From Frankia alni ACN14a (GTDB taxonomy: Bacteria > Actinomycetota > Actinomycetes > Frankiales > Frankiaceae): a DNA stretch of 64,000 nt. This document shows, one piece after another, positions 1 to 10,100 of this stretch. The translations under genes and the position numbers were made by a program. The DNA is taken from positions 7,124,962 to 7,188,961 of the forward strand of contig NC_008278.1 of NCBI RefSeq assembly GCF_000058485.1, read 5' to 3'. The notes beneath the pieces were generated by a model. It had not been told where the DNA came from and did not search any database. It saw nothing but the letters and a program-made list of their open reading frames with translations. Each line of letters starts with the position of its first letter. Positions within the stretch are counted from its first letter, which is position 1.

Positions 1-106
1 CCTCGCGGTCCCGCACGGCAGCGGTGGATGCCGGGCCGGCCGGCGCCGGGCGGCGCCCGGGGGGTGGCTGCCCAGGGGGCACCGGGTACCCAGAGGGCGT
101 GGTCAT
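1..106 (-). CDS. Partial leftward gene, N-terminus only (probably a penicillin-binding protein)
   Basis: A leftward ATG at 104-106 is preceded by a good ribosome binding site (GGAGG, about 7 bases upstream). It opens a frame that stays free of stops to the window edge. The 35 visible residues begin MTTPSGYPVPPGQPPPGRR and are rich in Pro, Gly and Ala, like a disordered cytoplasmic N-terminus. Nothing catalytic is visible. The inference of a bifunctional penicillin-binding protein (PonA2 type) rests only on synteny: in mycobacteria and streptomycetes a PBP gene lies next to the whiB4/wblA gene. The gene diverges from wblA, leaving about 550 bp for control signals. Confidence 0.55.
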   Translation of the reverse strand, partial: MTTPSGYPVPPGQPPPGRRPAPAGPASTAAVRDRE

Positions 107-658
107 CGGCGGACCTCCGTCCAGCCAGGCTGGGACACCAGTCGGAGCATACGGGCCAACATCTGATCAACCCTCTCCGCCTTGGTGTGGCAGGCCGGTA
201 GAACGACGGCCGGGTGGCCACCCAAGCGCGTCGAAAACGCCGTGACCTGGGACACCGCAATTCCGACGGCGGGTGGCGTGGCCGACCGCCGACGGCGAGC
301 CCCGGACGAGCGTGACGACCTCCACATCACCACGCCCGAGGCGGTCCCGCCATGCCCACCAACGGGCTACCGGATCAGAGGGGGCCTGCGGCGGGAGTTC
401 CCATGTCAGCCGGACGACGGGACCATGGAAGAACTACTCGACCTCCGTGGCGATACTGGAATGTCACGCAAGCGACATACGGTTGTCACAGACCGCACTA
501 CTGAGGCGATCCGGATCAATGGCCCGGACTAGTCATTTGGACAACCACCCGTGTGGGGTCTGTGCCGTGGCCACGCCACTCCGTACGGTTTCGGGTCAAC
601 GCCACGTCACCACCCGCACGGGCCCCCTGACCCGGACTCGAGAAGAAAGGCAGGTGGC
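107..658. other. Divergent intergenic region upstream of wblA
   Basis: These 552 bp lie between the leftward gene at the edge and wblA. I see no coding frame with a plausible start and ribosome binding site. A dyad and two TGTCAC half-sites (461-489) are the only structured signals. A leader of this size fits a regulatory gene with several promoters, but I cannot assign -10/-35 boxes. Confidence 0.5.
461..489. promoter_or_regulatory. Candidate operator: ATGTC-N8-GACAT dyad plus repeated TGTCAC
   Basis: ATGTC at 461-465 and GACAT at 474-478 form a perfect 5-bp dyad with an 8-base spacer. TGTCAC occurs at 462-467 and again at 484-489, a 22-bp spacing close to two helical turns. It lies about 170 bp upstream of the wblA start. 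The protein that would bind it is unknown. It does not match the Crp/GlxR consensus TGTGA-N6-TCACA. Confidence 0.3.
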
Positions 659-1015
659 ATGACCAGAAGCCTGGCCCCCGCCGTCAGCACGACCCTGCGC
701 GCCAACCCGACCCACCTCGTGGGTTCCACCGTCGACGGCGACTGGACGGCACACGCCGCCTGTCGCGACCTCGACCCGGATGAGCTGTTCGTCCAGGGCG
801 CCGCCCAGAACCGGGTGAAGACCCGGTGCTTCGGCTGCGCCGTCCGCACCGAGTGCCTCGCCGACGCCCTCGACAACCATGTCGAGTTCGGCGTCTGGGG
901 CGGCATGACCGAGCGGGAGCGCCGTGCGCTGCTGCGTCGCCGCCCGGACGTCACGTCCTGGCGCAAGCTGCTCGCCGACGCCCAGGCTGATCATCGATCA
1001 GCGTCCGCCGGATAA
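659..1015 (+). CDS. wblA: WhiB-family [4Fe-4S] transcription factor, WblA/WhiB4 type
   Basis: The product is a 118-residue cytoplasmic WhiB-like protein that should hold a redox- and NO-sensitive [4Fe-4S] cluster and control development or the oxidative stress response. The four cluster cysteines are visible in order: Cys in HAACRDL, the CFGC pair and Cys in TECL. The turn motif FGVWGGMTERERR and a basic tail (ALLRRR) follow. I took the ATG at 659 because the signature begins shortly after it; the frame is open further upstream without a better start. Assignment to WblA/WhiB4 rests on the two adjacent ArsA-like ATPase genes, the order known beside whiB4 and wblA. It is convergent with those genes. 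A small hairpin (1022-1034) follows the stop. Confidence 0.88.
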   Translation: MTRSLAPAVSTTLRANPTHLVGSTVDGDWTAHAACRDLDPDELFVQGAAQNRVKTRCFGCAVRTECLADALDNHVEFGVWGGMTERERRALLRRRPDVTSWRKLLADAQADHRSASAG

Positions 1016-1232
1016 CCCGGACGGGGACGCCCCGCCCACCGATCCGGCCCGGCCCACCGTCCGGCCCGACATCGCGCGGCAGCACACCCGCCCGACCACC
1101 GCATGACCGGCACGAGCCCGCCGGCCCGTGACCCGCACCCGATTCCGCCCGAGGACAGCGTCGTCCCGGTTCGGAACGCAGTCCCTGCCGCCGGCCCCGC
1201 GGTCCACCGACCCCGCGTCCACCGGCCCCGCG

Positions 1233-2669
1233 TCAGCCGGCCTGCTCCAGTCGCTCGACCCGAGCCAGCGCGTCACCGATCTCACGCAGACCCGCCAGGT
1301 CGTGCACATCCTCGGACAGCGCCTCCACCTCCACCAGCGGGGTGTCGGGATGGGCGCTGGTGAACCGCTCCCGCAGCCGAGCCTCCCGGCTGGCCAGCCG
1401 GGCCCGCTCGGCATGGATGCGCAGCACCGCCGCCGCGAGTGGATGCTCCCCGTGCTCGTCGAGGTTCTCGGCGGCCGCCAGGCTGCGTTCGACGGTGAGC
1501 GCCTTCGCGTCGCTGTGATGCATCCGGTTGACCACCAGCCCGGCCAGCGGCATCCCCTCCGCGTCGAGGCGGTCGACGAAGTACGACGCCTCGCGCAGCG
1601 CCGCCGCCTCGGGCGCGGCGACGACGACGAACGAGGTGCCGGGATCGCCGAGCAGGCGGTAGGTCTCCTCCGCCCGGGCCCGGAAGCCCCCGAACATCGT
1701 CTCCAGCGCGGCGACGAACTGGCTGACGTCCATGAGCAGCTGGGCGCCGAGCACCTTGGTGATCACTTTGGTGAACATGCCGAGACCGGCGCCGAGCACC
1801 TTCGCGTACGCCCGGCCGCCGGCCTTGGCCGGCGCGAGCAACAGGCGCAGCAGCCGCCCGTCGAGGAAGGTGCCCAGCCGCGTCGGCGCGTCGAGGAAGT
1901 CCAGGGCCGACCGGGTCGGCGGGGTGTCGACGACGATGAGGTCCCATTCGCCGCTCGCGTCGAGCTGGCCGAGCTTCTCCATCGCCATGTACTCCTGCGT
2001 CCCGGAGAACGACGACGACAGCGACTGGTAGAACGGGTTCGCCAGCAGCGCCTCCGCCCGCTCGGGCGTGCTGTGCGCCAGGACGATCTCGTCGAACGTC
2101 CGCTTCATGTCGAGCATCATCGCGTCGAGGCGACCGCCGGCGGCGCCATCGACCCCGGCCACCTCGCGCGGGGTGTTGTCGAGCGCGGTCAGCCCCAGCG
2201 ACTGGGCGAGCCGGCGGGCGGGGTCGATGGTCAGGACCACCACGTCGCGTCCGCGTTCGGCGGCGCGCAGCGCCAGCGCCGCGGCCGTGGTGGTCTTGCC
2301 GACTCCACCCGAACCACAGCAGACGATGATGCGCTCGGTGTCGAGCATCGCGTCGACGTCGAGCAGCGGCGTCCCCACCGGATGCGGCCGAACCGGGCGG
2401 CTCGCGGTCCCGGCGGATCGGGCCGCGGCGCGCCCCGCCGACCCGCCGGAGCGGCGGCGCGTGCCCTCGCTCCCGGCTCCGTTCGCGCCGTCGCCCGCCT
2501 TGGCCCCGTTGCCGGCCTTCGCGGGGTTGGGCGCCTTCGCGGGGTTGGCCCCGTTGCCGGCCTTCGCGGCGCCGGGCGCCTTCGCCGGTCTCGCCGTGGC
2601 CCTGGTCGTCCGCGCACTCTTCTCCGGCTGCGGCCGGTCGTCGCCGGACGTCGAACCCACGGCGCTCAC
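1233..2669 (-). CDS. ArsA/Get3-like P-loop ATPase, second subunit
   Basis: This 478-residue protein belongs to the SIMIBI-class anion-transporting ATPase (ArsA/GET3) family and resembles Rv3680. An Ala/Gly/Lys-rich N-terminus of about 105 residues with AKAGNGA-type repeats is followed by [16 protein letters not shown] (P-loop) and switch-like [17 protein letters not shown] and [10 protein letters not shown]. The signature lysine of the deviant Walker A box (KGGxGKT) is replaced by Ser here, while the partner gene keeps it. Start and stop codons of the pair overlap in ATGA (2666-2669), so they are translationally coupled and probably form a heteromer. The client protein or ion is unknown. The N-terminal repeat is low-complexity and probably disordered. 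Confidence 0.85.
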   Translation of the reverse strand: MSAVGSTSGDDRPQPEKSARTTRATARPAKAPGAAKAGNGANPAKAPNPAKAGNGAKAGDGANGAGSEGTRRRSGGSAGRAAARSAGTASRPVRPHPVGTPLLDVDAMLDTERIIVCCGSGGVGKTTTAAALALRAAERGRDVVVLTIDPARRLAQSLGLTALDNTPREVAGVDGAAGGRLDAMMLDMKRTFDEIVLAHSTPERAEALLANPFYQSLSSSFSGTQEYMAMEKLGQLDASGEWDLIVVDTPPTRSALDFLDAPTRLGTFLDGRLLRLLLAPAKAGGRAYAKVLGAGLGMFTKVITKVLGAQLLMDVSQFVAALETMFGGFRARAEETYRLLGDPGTSFVVVAAPEAAALREASYFVDRLDAEGMPLAGLVVNRMHHSDAKALTVERSLAAAENLDEHGEHPLAAAVLRIHAERARLASREARLRERFTSAHPDTPLVEVEALSEDVHDLAGLREIGDALARVERLEQAG

Positions 2670-3733
2670 CCCACCATCTGCTGCGCGCGCAGCATCTCCG
2701 CAAACCGATAGATCGTGCCGACGTCGACCCCGTCGGCGACCAGCGGTACCTCGTACACCGGGCGGCCGAGCGCGGCGATCTCGGCCCGTTCGGCCGTCTC
2801 CAGCGCCACCCGGTCGGCGTGCTGGGCCGCCTCCCAGGCCAGCGCGTCGACCAGGTCACGGGTCGGCTCCAGGCCCGCCTCCTTGATCCCGGCGGCGAGC
2901 TCCTCCCGGTCGAGCTCGCCCCGGCGGGCCAGCCGCGACTGGCCGACCTTCAACATCGGTGCGCGGGCCATGTTGACGATCACCCCGCCGAGCGGCAGCC
3001 CGACCCGGGTGAGCTCGGCGACGCCGTCCACGGTCTCCTGGACGGGCATCTCCTCCAGCAGCGTCACCAGGTGCACGGCGGCACGCTCGGGCCGCAGCAC
3101 CGCCATCACGCTGTCGGCCTGGGCGCGGATCGGACCCACCTTGGCCAGCCCGGCCACCTCGGCGGTCACGTTGAGGAAGCGGGAGATCCGCCCGGTGGGC
3201 GGCGCGTCGAGCACGACCGCGTCATAGGCGAGACCCCCCGGACGGGTGGCGTCGGGGCGGTTGACGGCCTCCTTGACCTTGCCGGTCAGCAGCACGTCGC
3301 GCACCCCGGGCGCCACCGTCGTCGCGAAGTCCACCGCGCCGATCTTGCTCAGCGCCTTGCCGGCCCGACGCAGGTTGTAGAACATCTCCAGGTATTCCAG
3401 CAGGGCCTCGTCCGCGTCGATCGCGAGCGCGTACACCTCGCCGCCGCCGGGCGCGCTGGCCACCTTGCGCTCCTGGTAGGGCAGCGGCGGAGTGTCGAAC
3501 AACTGCGCGATCTGCTGGCGCCCCTCGACCTCGGTGAGAAGGATCCGCCGTCCGCCGGTCGCCAGTGCCACTGCCAGCGCGCCCGCCATCGTCGTCTTGC
3601 CGGTTCCGCCCTTGCCGGTGACGATGTGCAGCCGGCGATCCCACGGACCGCTCGCCTCGTCGTCGGAGTCCTCGGTCACCGTGCGCTTGCCGCTCACACG
3701 CTCGACCGTACCCGCGCGCCCGGCCCTCGCCAT
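2666..3733 (-). CDS. ArsA/Get3-like P-loop ATPase, first subunit
   Basis: This 355-residue protein is the upstream member of the pair and resembles Rv3679. It carries a complete deviant Walker A motif [15 protein letters not shown] near residue 40, then [15 protein letters not shown] and [16 protein letters not shown], the switch regions of this family. I kept the ATG at 3733. A GTG at 3697 (VSGKRTV) would shorten the protein by 12 residues and cannot be excluded, because neither start has a strong ribosome binding site. It diverges from the small gene at 3842 across 108 bp, which must hold promoters for both. Role inferred from family: ATP-driven handling of membrane proteins or metabolites. 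Confidence 0.86.
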   Translation of the reverse strand: MARAGRAGTVERVSGKRTVTEDSDDEASGPWDRRLHIVTGKGGTGKTTMAGALAVALATGGRRILLTEVEGRQQIAQLFDTPPLPYQERKVASAPGGGEVYALAIDADEALLEYLEMFYNLRRAGKALSKIGAVDFATTVAPGVRDVLLTGKVKEAVNRPDATRPGGLAYDAVVLDAPPTGRISRFLNVTAEVAGLAKVGPIRAQADSVMAVLRPERAAVHLVTLLEEMPVQETVDGVAELTRVGLPLGGVIVNMARAPMLKVGQSRLARRGELDREELAAGIKEAGLEPTRDLVDALAWEAAQHADRVALETAERAEIAALGRPVYEVPLVADGVDVGTIYRFAEMLRAQQMVG

Positions 3734-3841
3734 GTCGGAAGCCGTGAGCTCCCCCGCAGGGGGCGGCTGGCGGGCCGCGCGACCCCCGTCGTCCCCCGAG
3801 GTGTCCGGGGCGGCCGGACCGATGCTCTAAGGTCCGGTGTC

Positions 3842-4006
3842 ATGCAGACGAAGTGGGAGTACTTCACGGCCCCGTTGCTGATCCACAACACCAAGCAGAT
3901 CCTCGACACCTTCGGCGAGGACGGGTGGGAGCTGGTTCAGGTCATCCCCGCTCCGACGAACCCCGAGGGCCTCGTCGCCTACTTCAAGCGGCCCAAGGGC
4001 GCCTGA
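3842..4006 (+). CDS. DUF4177-like small protein
   Basis: A 54-residue protein with the family pattern WEYFTAPLL...LDTFGEDGWELVQVIP...AYFKRPK: an aromatic beta strand, a helix ending in GW(E/D)LV and a basic C-terminal strand. No enzymatic function is established for the family. The start is the first ATG after a 108-bp divergent spacer. It ends one base before the RidA gene begins, so the two are very likely cotranscribed. A short gene at the same position occurs beside the RidA homologue in mycobacteria (Rv3678A, from memory). Confidence 0.8.
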   Translation: MQTKWEYFTAPLLIHNTKQILDTFGEDGWELVQVIPAPTNPEGLVAYFKRPKGA

Positions 4007-4007
4007 G

Positions 4008-4496
4008 ATGCCCAGCCCGAGCGCCCGCCTGGCCGGGCTGGGACTGACGCTGCCGCCGGTGGCCAGTCCGGCGGGCGCCTACGTCCCCGCGGTCCGCGAC
4101 GGCGATCTGGTCTGGACCGCCGGGCAGTTGCCGCTGGTCGACGGGCGGCTGGTCGCCACCGGCCTGGTCGGGGAGGCGGTCGACGCCGAGCGGGCGGCGC
4201 AGCTGGCACGCATCGCGGCGCTGAACGCGCTGGCGGCCGTCGCCGCGCAGGCCGGCGGCCTGGACGGGATCGTCCGGATCGTGAAGGTGGTCGGGTTCGT
4301 CGCGAGCGCCGCCGGGTTCACCGCCCAGCCCGCGGTCCTCAACGGGGCGAGCGAGCTGTTCGTCGACGTCTTCGGCGACGCCGGCCTGCACGCCCGGTCG
4401 GCGGTCGGGGTCGCCTCGCTGCCGCTGGGCGCGCCGGTGGAGGTCGAGGTGGTAGCCCGGGTGGCGGCCCCCGCCCGGGACCGAGCCGAGGCCTGA
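4008..4496 (+). CDS. RidA (YjgF/YER057c/UK114) family protein
   Basis: A 162-residue RidA-like protein, comparable to Rv3678c. Visible hallmarks are GDLVWTAGQLPLVDGRLV, the helix AAQLARIAALNALAAVAAQAGG, DGIVRIVKVVGFV and the C-terminal ARSAVGVASLPLGAPVEVEVVA. The Arg that binds the substrate carboxylate in canonical imine deaminases (in ARxxV...LP) is retained in ARSAVGVASLPL. The family hydrolyses reactive enamine or imine intermediates released by PLP enzymes; whether this longer subfamily does so is not shown. The start codon follows the DUF4177 stop by one base. The last codons and the stop lie in a 20-bp tandem repeat. Confidence 0.85.
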   Translation: MPSPSARLAGLGLTLPPVASPAGAYVPAVRDGDLVWTAGQLPLVDGRLVATGLVGEAVDAERAAQLARIAALNALAAVAAQAGGLDGIVRIVKVVGFVASAAGFTAQPAVLNGASELFVDVFGDAGLHARSAVGVASLPLGAPVEVEVVARVAAPARDRAEA

Positions 4497-4548
4497 GCCA
4501 CCCACCCGAGGCCTGAGCCACCCACCCGAGACCTGAGCCGACCCACCC
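4488..4548. repeat. 20-bp tandem repeat spanning the RidA stop codon
   Basis: Unit GAGGCCTGAGCCACCCACCC occurs at 4488-4507 and 4508-4527 without a mismatch, then at 4528-4548 as a 21-base variant (GAGACCTGAGCCGACCCACCC). A degraded fourth copy begins at 4549. The gene's TGA lies inside unit 1, so every copy carries an in-phase stop-like TGA. Confidence 0.85.
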
Positions 4549-4636
4549 GAGACCGAGCGGACCCGCCCCGGTCCGGGCGGCGAGGTCCGGCCTCGATCGG
4601 CAGCGGCCGCCGGTGGTGCTCACTAGCATCGGGCCC

Positions 4637-5659
4637 ATGGTCGATCACAAGGCTGCCCTGCTCGCCCGGCTGCAACGGTCGCTGGTCGTCGTCCGCGATC
4701 CCGCTGGTCGCCCCGGCCCCGGCCCCGGTGGCGGGACGGGGTCGCCGCAGCCGGCGGCGGGCTCGTCGGCGCCCGTGCGCGACGCCGCCACGGTCGTCCT
4801 GCTGCGCGACGCGCCGGGCGGTCGCGGCATCGAGGCGTACCTGCTGCGGCGGGTGACGGGGATGGCGTTCGCCGGCGGGATGTACGCCTTCCCCGGCGGC
4901 CGGGTGGATCCCACCGACATGGGACCGGACGTGCCCTGGGCCGGGCCGCCGGTCACCGAGGTGATGCACGCGCTCGACGCGGACCCCGCGCTCGCCCGCG
5001 CGCTGGTCTGCGCCGCGGTGCGCGAGACCTTCGAGGAGTGCGGCGTGCTGCTGGCGGGCGCCGTTACCCCGGCCCCGGCTGGTGGGACGGCCGGGGCGGT
5101 CGGTGGGACGGCCGGCGCGCGCAACCTCGACGAGACGGGCCGCGCCGCGGCCCGCCGGGCCCTGGAGCGCCACGAGCTCGGACTGAGCGAGCTGCTGCGC
5201 CGGCACGACCTGGCGCTGCGGGCCGACCTGCTCGCGCCCTGGGCCCGCTGGGTCACCCCGGAGATCGAACCGCGGCGCTACGACACCCGGTTCTTCGTCG
5301 CGGCCCTGCCCGACGGGCAGTCCCCCGAGCAGCCCTCCCGGGAGGCCGACCGGATGGAGTGGATGCGGCCCGTCGACGCGCTCGAGCGTCACGCCGCCGG
5401 CTCGCTGGGCATGCTGCCGCCCACCGCGTTCACGCTGGCCGAGCTGTCCGAGCACGACGACGTCGCGTCGGTCCTCGCCGCCGCCCACGCCCGCGACCTG
5501 TCCCCGATCATGCCGAAGATCCTCGTCAGCGGTGGGGAGGCACACCTGCTGTTGCCGCACGACGAGGCCTATGACGGCCCGTCCGCCGACAGCCTGGCCG
5601 CCGACAGCCCAGCCGCCGACGGCCCGTCCGCCGAAAGCCCGGACGGCGGCGTCGGCTGA
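4637..5659 (+). CDS. NUDIX hydrolase, large-insertion type
   Basis: A 340-residue NUDIX protein. The Nudix motif is split by an insertion: GGMYAFPGGRVDPTD near residue 85 and AAVRETFEECGVLLAG near residue 125 hold the Gly and REx2EE residues that bind the metal-pyrophosphate. The rest (DLLAPWARWVTPEIEPRRYDTRFFVAALP) resembles the NUDT19-like/CoA-diphosphatase branch, so an acyl-CoA or nucleoside diphosphate substrate is plausible. I started at the ATG at 4637 rather than the GTG 24 bases upstream because homology begins just after it. The C-terminus is a low-complexity repeat (SADSLAADSPAADG). A second NUDIX gene lies at 13587. Confidence 0.85.
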   Translation: MVDHKAALLARLQRSLVVVRDPAGRPGPGPGGGTGSPQPAAGSSAPVRDAATVVLLRDAPGGRGIEAYLLRRVTGMAFAGGMYAFPGGRVDPTDMGPDVPWAGPPVTEVMHALDADPALARALVCAAVRETFEECGVLLAGAVTPAPAGGTAGAVGGTAGARNLDETGRAAARRALERHELGLSELLRRHDLALRADLLAPWARWVTPEIEPRRYDTRFFVAALPDGQSPEQPSREADRMEWMRPVDALERHAAGSLGMLPPTAFTLAELSEHDDVASVLAAAHARDLSPIMPKILVSGGEAHLLLPHDEAYDGPSADSLAADSPAADGPSAESPDGGVG

Positions 5660-5812
5660 ACCGTCCGACATACCGACATCCGCGGGTTGCGGCACGCTCG
5701 GCGCGATGTCCCGGTGCGGGACCGTGCGGAACGCACCGCGCAGACGGCAGGCGAGCCTGGTGGCGTACCGGAGCGCGCGACAGTGGGCGGGAACAGCGGT
5801 AAGGGTGCTTTC

Positions 5813-6655
5813 ATGACGACTCCTCGACAGGTCACCCCGCTGGCCGCGGTGCTGCTCGCGCCGAACCCGGGTCCAATGACGCTGGACGGCACCAACACCT
5901 GGCTCCTGCGCGCCGCCGGCGAACAGGGATGCGTGGTGGTCGATCCCGGGCCCGACGACGCGGGGCACCTGGCCGCTGTGGCGGCGGCCGGGCGCGTCGA
6001 GCTGATCCTGCTCACCCACGGACATGCCGACCACAGCGCCGGCGCCGCCGCGTTGCACCGGCTCACCGGCGCCCCGGTCCGCGCGCTGGACCCGGCGCAC
6101 CGCCTCGGCTCGGAGGGGCTCACCGCCGGCGACGTGATCGCGACCGCGGGGATCGAGCTGCGCGTGCTGCCCACCCCGGGCCACACCTCGGACTCGCTGT
6201 CGTTCCTGCTCAGCGGCGACGAACGCCCGGCGCCGGCCCTGCCCGCGGACGCCGCCGGCACCGCCGGCCTGCCGTCCGGGCCGGGGGTCCTGACCGGGGA
6301 CACGATCCTCGGCCGCGGCACGACCGTCGTCGCCCACCCGGACGGGCGGCTCGGTGACTACCTCGACAGCCTGCGGCTGCTGCGCGAGCTGGGGGAGACC
6401 ACGGTGTTGCCGGGACACGGCCCGGAGCTGCCCGCCGCCGGCCGTGCCGCGGAGCACTACCTGGCCCATCGGCGCGACCGGCTGGAGCAGGTCCGCCGCG
6501 CGCTGGTGGACGCCGGGGTCGACGCGGCCGAGGCCGATCCCGCCGACGTGGTCCGCCGGGTGTACGCGGACACCGACCGGGCGCTGTGGTTCGCGGCCGA
6601 ACTTTCCGTCAGGGCCCAACTGGACTACTTGCGGGAACATCCCGACATCCCCTGA
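5813..6655 (+). CDS. Metallo-beta-lactamase-fold hydrolase
   Basis: A 280-residue cytoplasmic MBL-fold protein like Rv3677c. The first metal motif is complete (LTHGHADHSAGA, HxHxDH) near residue 67. Later ligands are seen in PTPGHTSDSLSF, LTGDTILGRGTT and LPGHGPEL. A C-terminal helical domain (HRRDRLEQVRRALVD...RVYADTDRALWFAAELSVRAQLDYL) is typical of the LACTB2/glyoxalase II-like branch that cleaves thioesters or RNA. The start is ATG 5813; the frame is open upstream but non-homologous. It belongs to the DUF4177-RidA-NUDIX group of genes read rightwards. A perfect 7-bp hairpin lies 50 bp past its end. Confidence 0.85.
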   Translation: MTTPRQVTPLAAVLLAPNPGPMTLDGTNTWLLRAAGEQGCVVVDPGPDDAGHLAAVAAAGRVELILLTHGHADHSAGAAALHRLTGAPVRALDPAHRLGSEGLTAGDVIATAGIELRVLPTPGHTSDSLSFLLSGDERPAPALPADAAGTAGLPSGPGVLTGDTILGRGTTVVAHPDGRLGDYLDSLRLLRELGETTVLPGHGPELPAAGRAAEHYLAHRRDRLEQVRRALVDAGVDAAEADPADVVRRVYADTDRALWFAAELSVRAQLDYLREHPDIP

Positions 6656-7145
6656 ACGAGCCAGGCACTTCGGGTTGGTCCCCATGGTCGCGACCCGTGA
6701 CATATCCTCACGGCGGCCGTGAGCCGGGCCACCCGTTCGCCACCCGCGGGCCAGCGGCCCCGGCCCGGTCTCCGCCAGCCCACTGCGGGCCGCTGACCAG
6801 GCAGAACAGGCGTCCGGCCGCGGCGGAACGGCAACCGACCGAGCCTCGCCGCGCCCGGCCACGCGGGGCTGGACAGCCCCGGTACCACCGGGAGGCACCC
6901 ACGCGGCCGCGGTCGGTCACCCGACAGGAGGGGATGCCGGGAAGGAGACCCAGACCACTAAACTCTGGCGCGGAGGGAACCGATCGTGCGCAGGATGACG
7001 ACTTCGACCAGCCGGCAGCCGAACGACCGGTCCGGGGCGGCCCAGGGCCACCCGGTCGGGCGAGACGCGGCGCCGATGATGCCCCTACCCCGGGAGGCCC
7101 GCAGATGAGGGTGCCCGCGCGATCCCCACGCCCCGGGCGGCGACC
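6656..7145 (+). other. Intergenic region before the adenylate cyclase-like gene
   Basis: A non-coding stretch of 490 bp. It holds the hairpin at 6707-6723, probably the end of the upstream transcript, and otherwise no recognised signal. The many overlapping frames lack starts with ribosome binding sites. The promoter of the cyclase gene must lie here. Confidence 0.5.
6707..6723 (+). terminator. Hairpin after the MBL-fold hydrolase gene
   Basis: CTCACGG and CCGTGAG pair perfectly around a 3-base loop, 50 bp after the stop codon. There is no following T-run, as is usual for high-GC actinomycete terminators. Confidence 0.4.
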
Positions 7146-10100
7146 ATGGTGATCACCGCACCGCACATCGGGCCGCTGCGCTGCCCCCGATGCGGCTCGG
7201 CGGCGGTCCCCGGCGGGCGGTTCTGCTACCACTGCGGCCTGGAGTTCACCCAGGCCGAGGCCCCGGCGTCCGAGGTCCCGGAACGGCGTGTGGTCACCGT
7301 ACTGTTCGGCGACCTGTCCGACTTCACCGGCTGGGCCGACAACCGCGACCCGGAGCGCGTGGGCGAGATGACCGACCGGGTGCTCGCCGCGCTGGCCCAC
7401 GAGATCGACGAGGTCGGCGGGCGTGTCGACAACCTCACCGGCGACGGCATCATGGCCGTGTTCGGCGCGCCCACCGCCCACGAGGACGACCCGGAGCGCG
7501 CCGTGCGGGCCGCCGCCGCGATGCAGGAGACCGTCCGCCGGCTCGTGCAGGACACCGCGGGCGACAGCGCGGAGGGCCGCCTCGGCCTGCGCGTCGGGAT
7601 CAACACCGGCGAGGTCCTCGCCGGGGTGCAGGCGGCCATCTCGTACACGGTGATCGGCGACACGGTGAACACCGCGGCCCGGCTGTCGGCCGCGGCCACG
7701 ATCGGCACCGTCTACGCGGGCCGTGAGACGGTGCTGGCGACCCGGTCGGTGGCGAGCTGGCGCGAGCTGCCCGACCTCACCCTCAAGGGCAAGCGGGAGC
7801 CGGTCCCGGCGTACGAGCTGATCAGCCTGCGCCCCTCCAACGTTGCCCGGCCGGGTCTCGCCGACGACGCGCCGTTCCTCGGCCGCGACGCGGAGCTGGC
7901 CGTCCTCGAGACGCTCTTCGCCGAGGTCGTCACCCGGCGCTCGCCGGAGGTCGCGCTGATCGTCGGCGAGGCCGGGATCGGCAAGACCCGGCTGGCCAGC
8001 GAGCTGGCCGACCGGGCCGAGCGGACGCCCGGCACGGTGGCGCTGTGGGGACGCACCGTCCGCCACGGCGACGGCCGGGGCCTCGCGCCCCTCGTCGACG
8101 TCGTGCGCAACGCCTGCGGCGTCACCGACGGCGACTCGCTCGACCGGGTGGCCGACCGGGTCCGGCGCACCGTGGCCGGGCTGTCCCACCCCCTCACCGG
8201 GGCGCGGCTGCCCGCCGGCATCGCCGACCGTTTACTCCTTCTGCTCGGTGTGCCCCTGGACCGGCGCGCCACCATCCCGGCCACCACCCCGGGCGACCCG
8301 GCGGCCCGCGCCTCCCACATCGAGGAGGCCGAGCAGCGTGCCGTGGAGGCGACGGTGGAGGCCGTTGCGCTGCTGCTCAGCGCGCTGGCGCGGTCCGGGC
8401 CCATCCTGGTGCTGATCGACGACCTGGAGTGGGCGACGAGCCAGCTCAGCGACGCGATCGGCCGGCTCGCCTCGCGCCTGTCCGGGCCGGTCCTGCTCGT
8501 CCTGCTCGACCGGGCCGGGCCGCGTCTGGCCACCCTGCCCCGGATCCGGCGCATCGACCTGCAGTCGCTGAGCACGGAGGCGTCCGGCCTGCTGCTGCAA
8601 AGCCACCTGCGGGGCAAGACGCTGGAGCCGCACACCCGCGACGACCTGCTCGCCCGGGTGCACGGCAACCCGTTCTTCCTCGTCGAGCTGCTCAACCTCC
8701 TCATCGACCGGCGGCTGCTGCACCCGGGCGACGGCACCGGCGACGGCGACCAGGCCGAGCTGGTGCTCGACGGATCGTTGGCGGAGACCCCGTTGCCGGC
8801 CGGCGTGCAGTCCGTGCTCGCCGCCCGCATCGACGATCTCGACCCGGTCGCCAAGGCGGTGCTGCGGGCCGCGGCGGTGCTCGGCCGGCGTTTCCCCGCG
8901 GAGGCGCTGCCGATGGTCGACGAGCGGCCGGCCGAGGAGGTCACCCGGGCGCTGGAGGTCCTGACCGAACGCCAGCTCGTCCGCCCGCCGCGAGCGGCCG
9001 AGACCCGCTGGCGCTTCGTCCACCCGATGGCCCGGGACGTCGCGTACGCCGGCCTGCCGAAGGTCGAGCGGGCCCGCCGGCACGCCACCGCCGCCCGCTG
9101 GGGCGTCACGGCGATGATCGGCAGCTCCCGCTCCGTGTCGACCTTCGTCGCCGGCCACGCCCTGCGCGCCTACGACCTGGCCGCCTCGATGGGCCTGCCG
9201 CCGAGCGACCCGGCCTGGTCGTCCCGGATGTCCGGGTTCCACGCGCATGTCCGGCTGGCCCGGGCGGCGCTCGCCCGCGACGACCACCGGACCGCGGCCG
9301 ATCTGCTCGCCAGTGCCCGCCGGCTCGGCCGAGGCATGATCGACACGCAGGAGGACAACGTCGTCCGCGTGCTGCACGCCGAGGCCCTGGTGGGGCTGCG
9401 CCACCTCGAGGAGGCCGAGCGCACCCTGCGCCCGGCGCTGCGGGCCGGCGCCCCCGCCCGCCGGGCCGCCGCCTTCTCCGTGCTCGGGGAGCTGCGCCAG
9501 AAGCAGGGCCGGACCGAGGAGGCGGCCCAGTGCCTGCTCACCGCGCTGGAATCGGCCCGCCGGGCCGGGGACGAGCGGGCCACCGCCGCCGCGCTGCGCC
9601 GGCTAGGCATGCTGGAGTACAACGCCGGCCGGATTGGCGCGGCCGAGGACCGGTACCTCGAGGCCCTCACGATCGCCCGCCAGGTCGACGACCCCCGCGG
9701 CGTCGGCTGGGCGCTGCAGCACCTTGCCTGGAGCGCCACCACCCGCGGGGACTACCCCCGGGCCGAACGGACGCTGCGTGAGGCGTCGGCGGTGTTCGAA
9801 CGGCTGGAGGACACCGGCGGACTCGGCTGGTGTCGGGGCACCGAGGCACTGGTGCTCCTGCTGTCCGGCCAGCTCACCCGCGCCCGCAAGCTCACCCGCG
9901 AGCTGATCGAGATCGCGGGTTCCGTCGGCGAGCAGTGGGGCATGGGTGTCTGCCTGACCGTGGACGCGATCGCCGCCGCGGAGCTGGGGGACATCGCCGC
10001 CGCAGAGTCCCACGCGCAGCGGGCCACGGAGCTGTTCGAGAATTCCGAGTACACGTGGGGATCGATGCTGGTGCTCGTCGCCCGGGGCCTCGCCGCCCGC

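Noticed and set aside
1128-2711. 527-codon rightward frame over the second ArsA-like gene
   Set aside because: Arg/His/Gln-rich shadow; the opposite strand encodes a P-loop ATPase.
4079-6898. 939-codon leftward open frame opposite RidA, NUDIX and MBL genes
   Set aside because: It is an antisense shadow of three genes with clear motifs, typical of >70% G+C DNA; its translation is low-complexity His/Arg/Gly/Gln-rich without domains.
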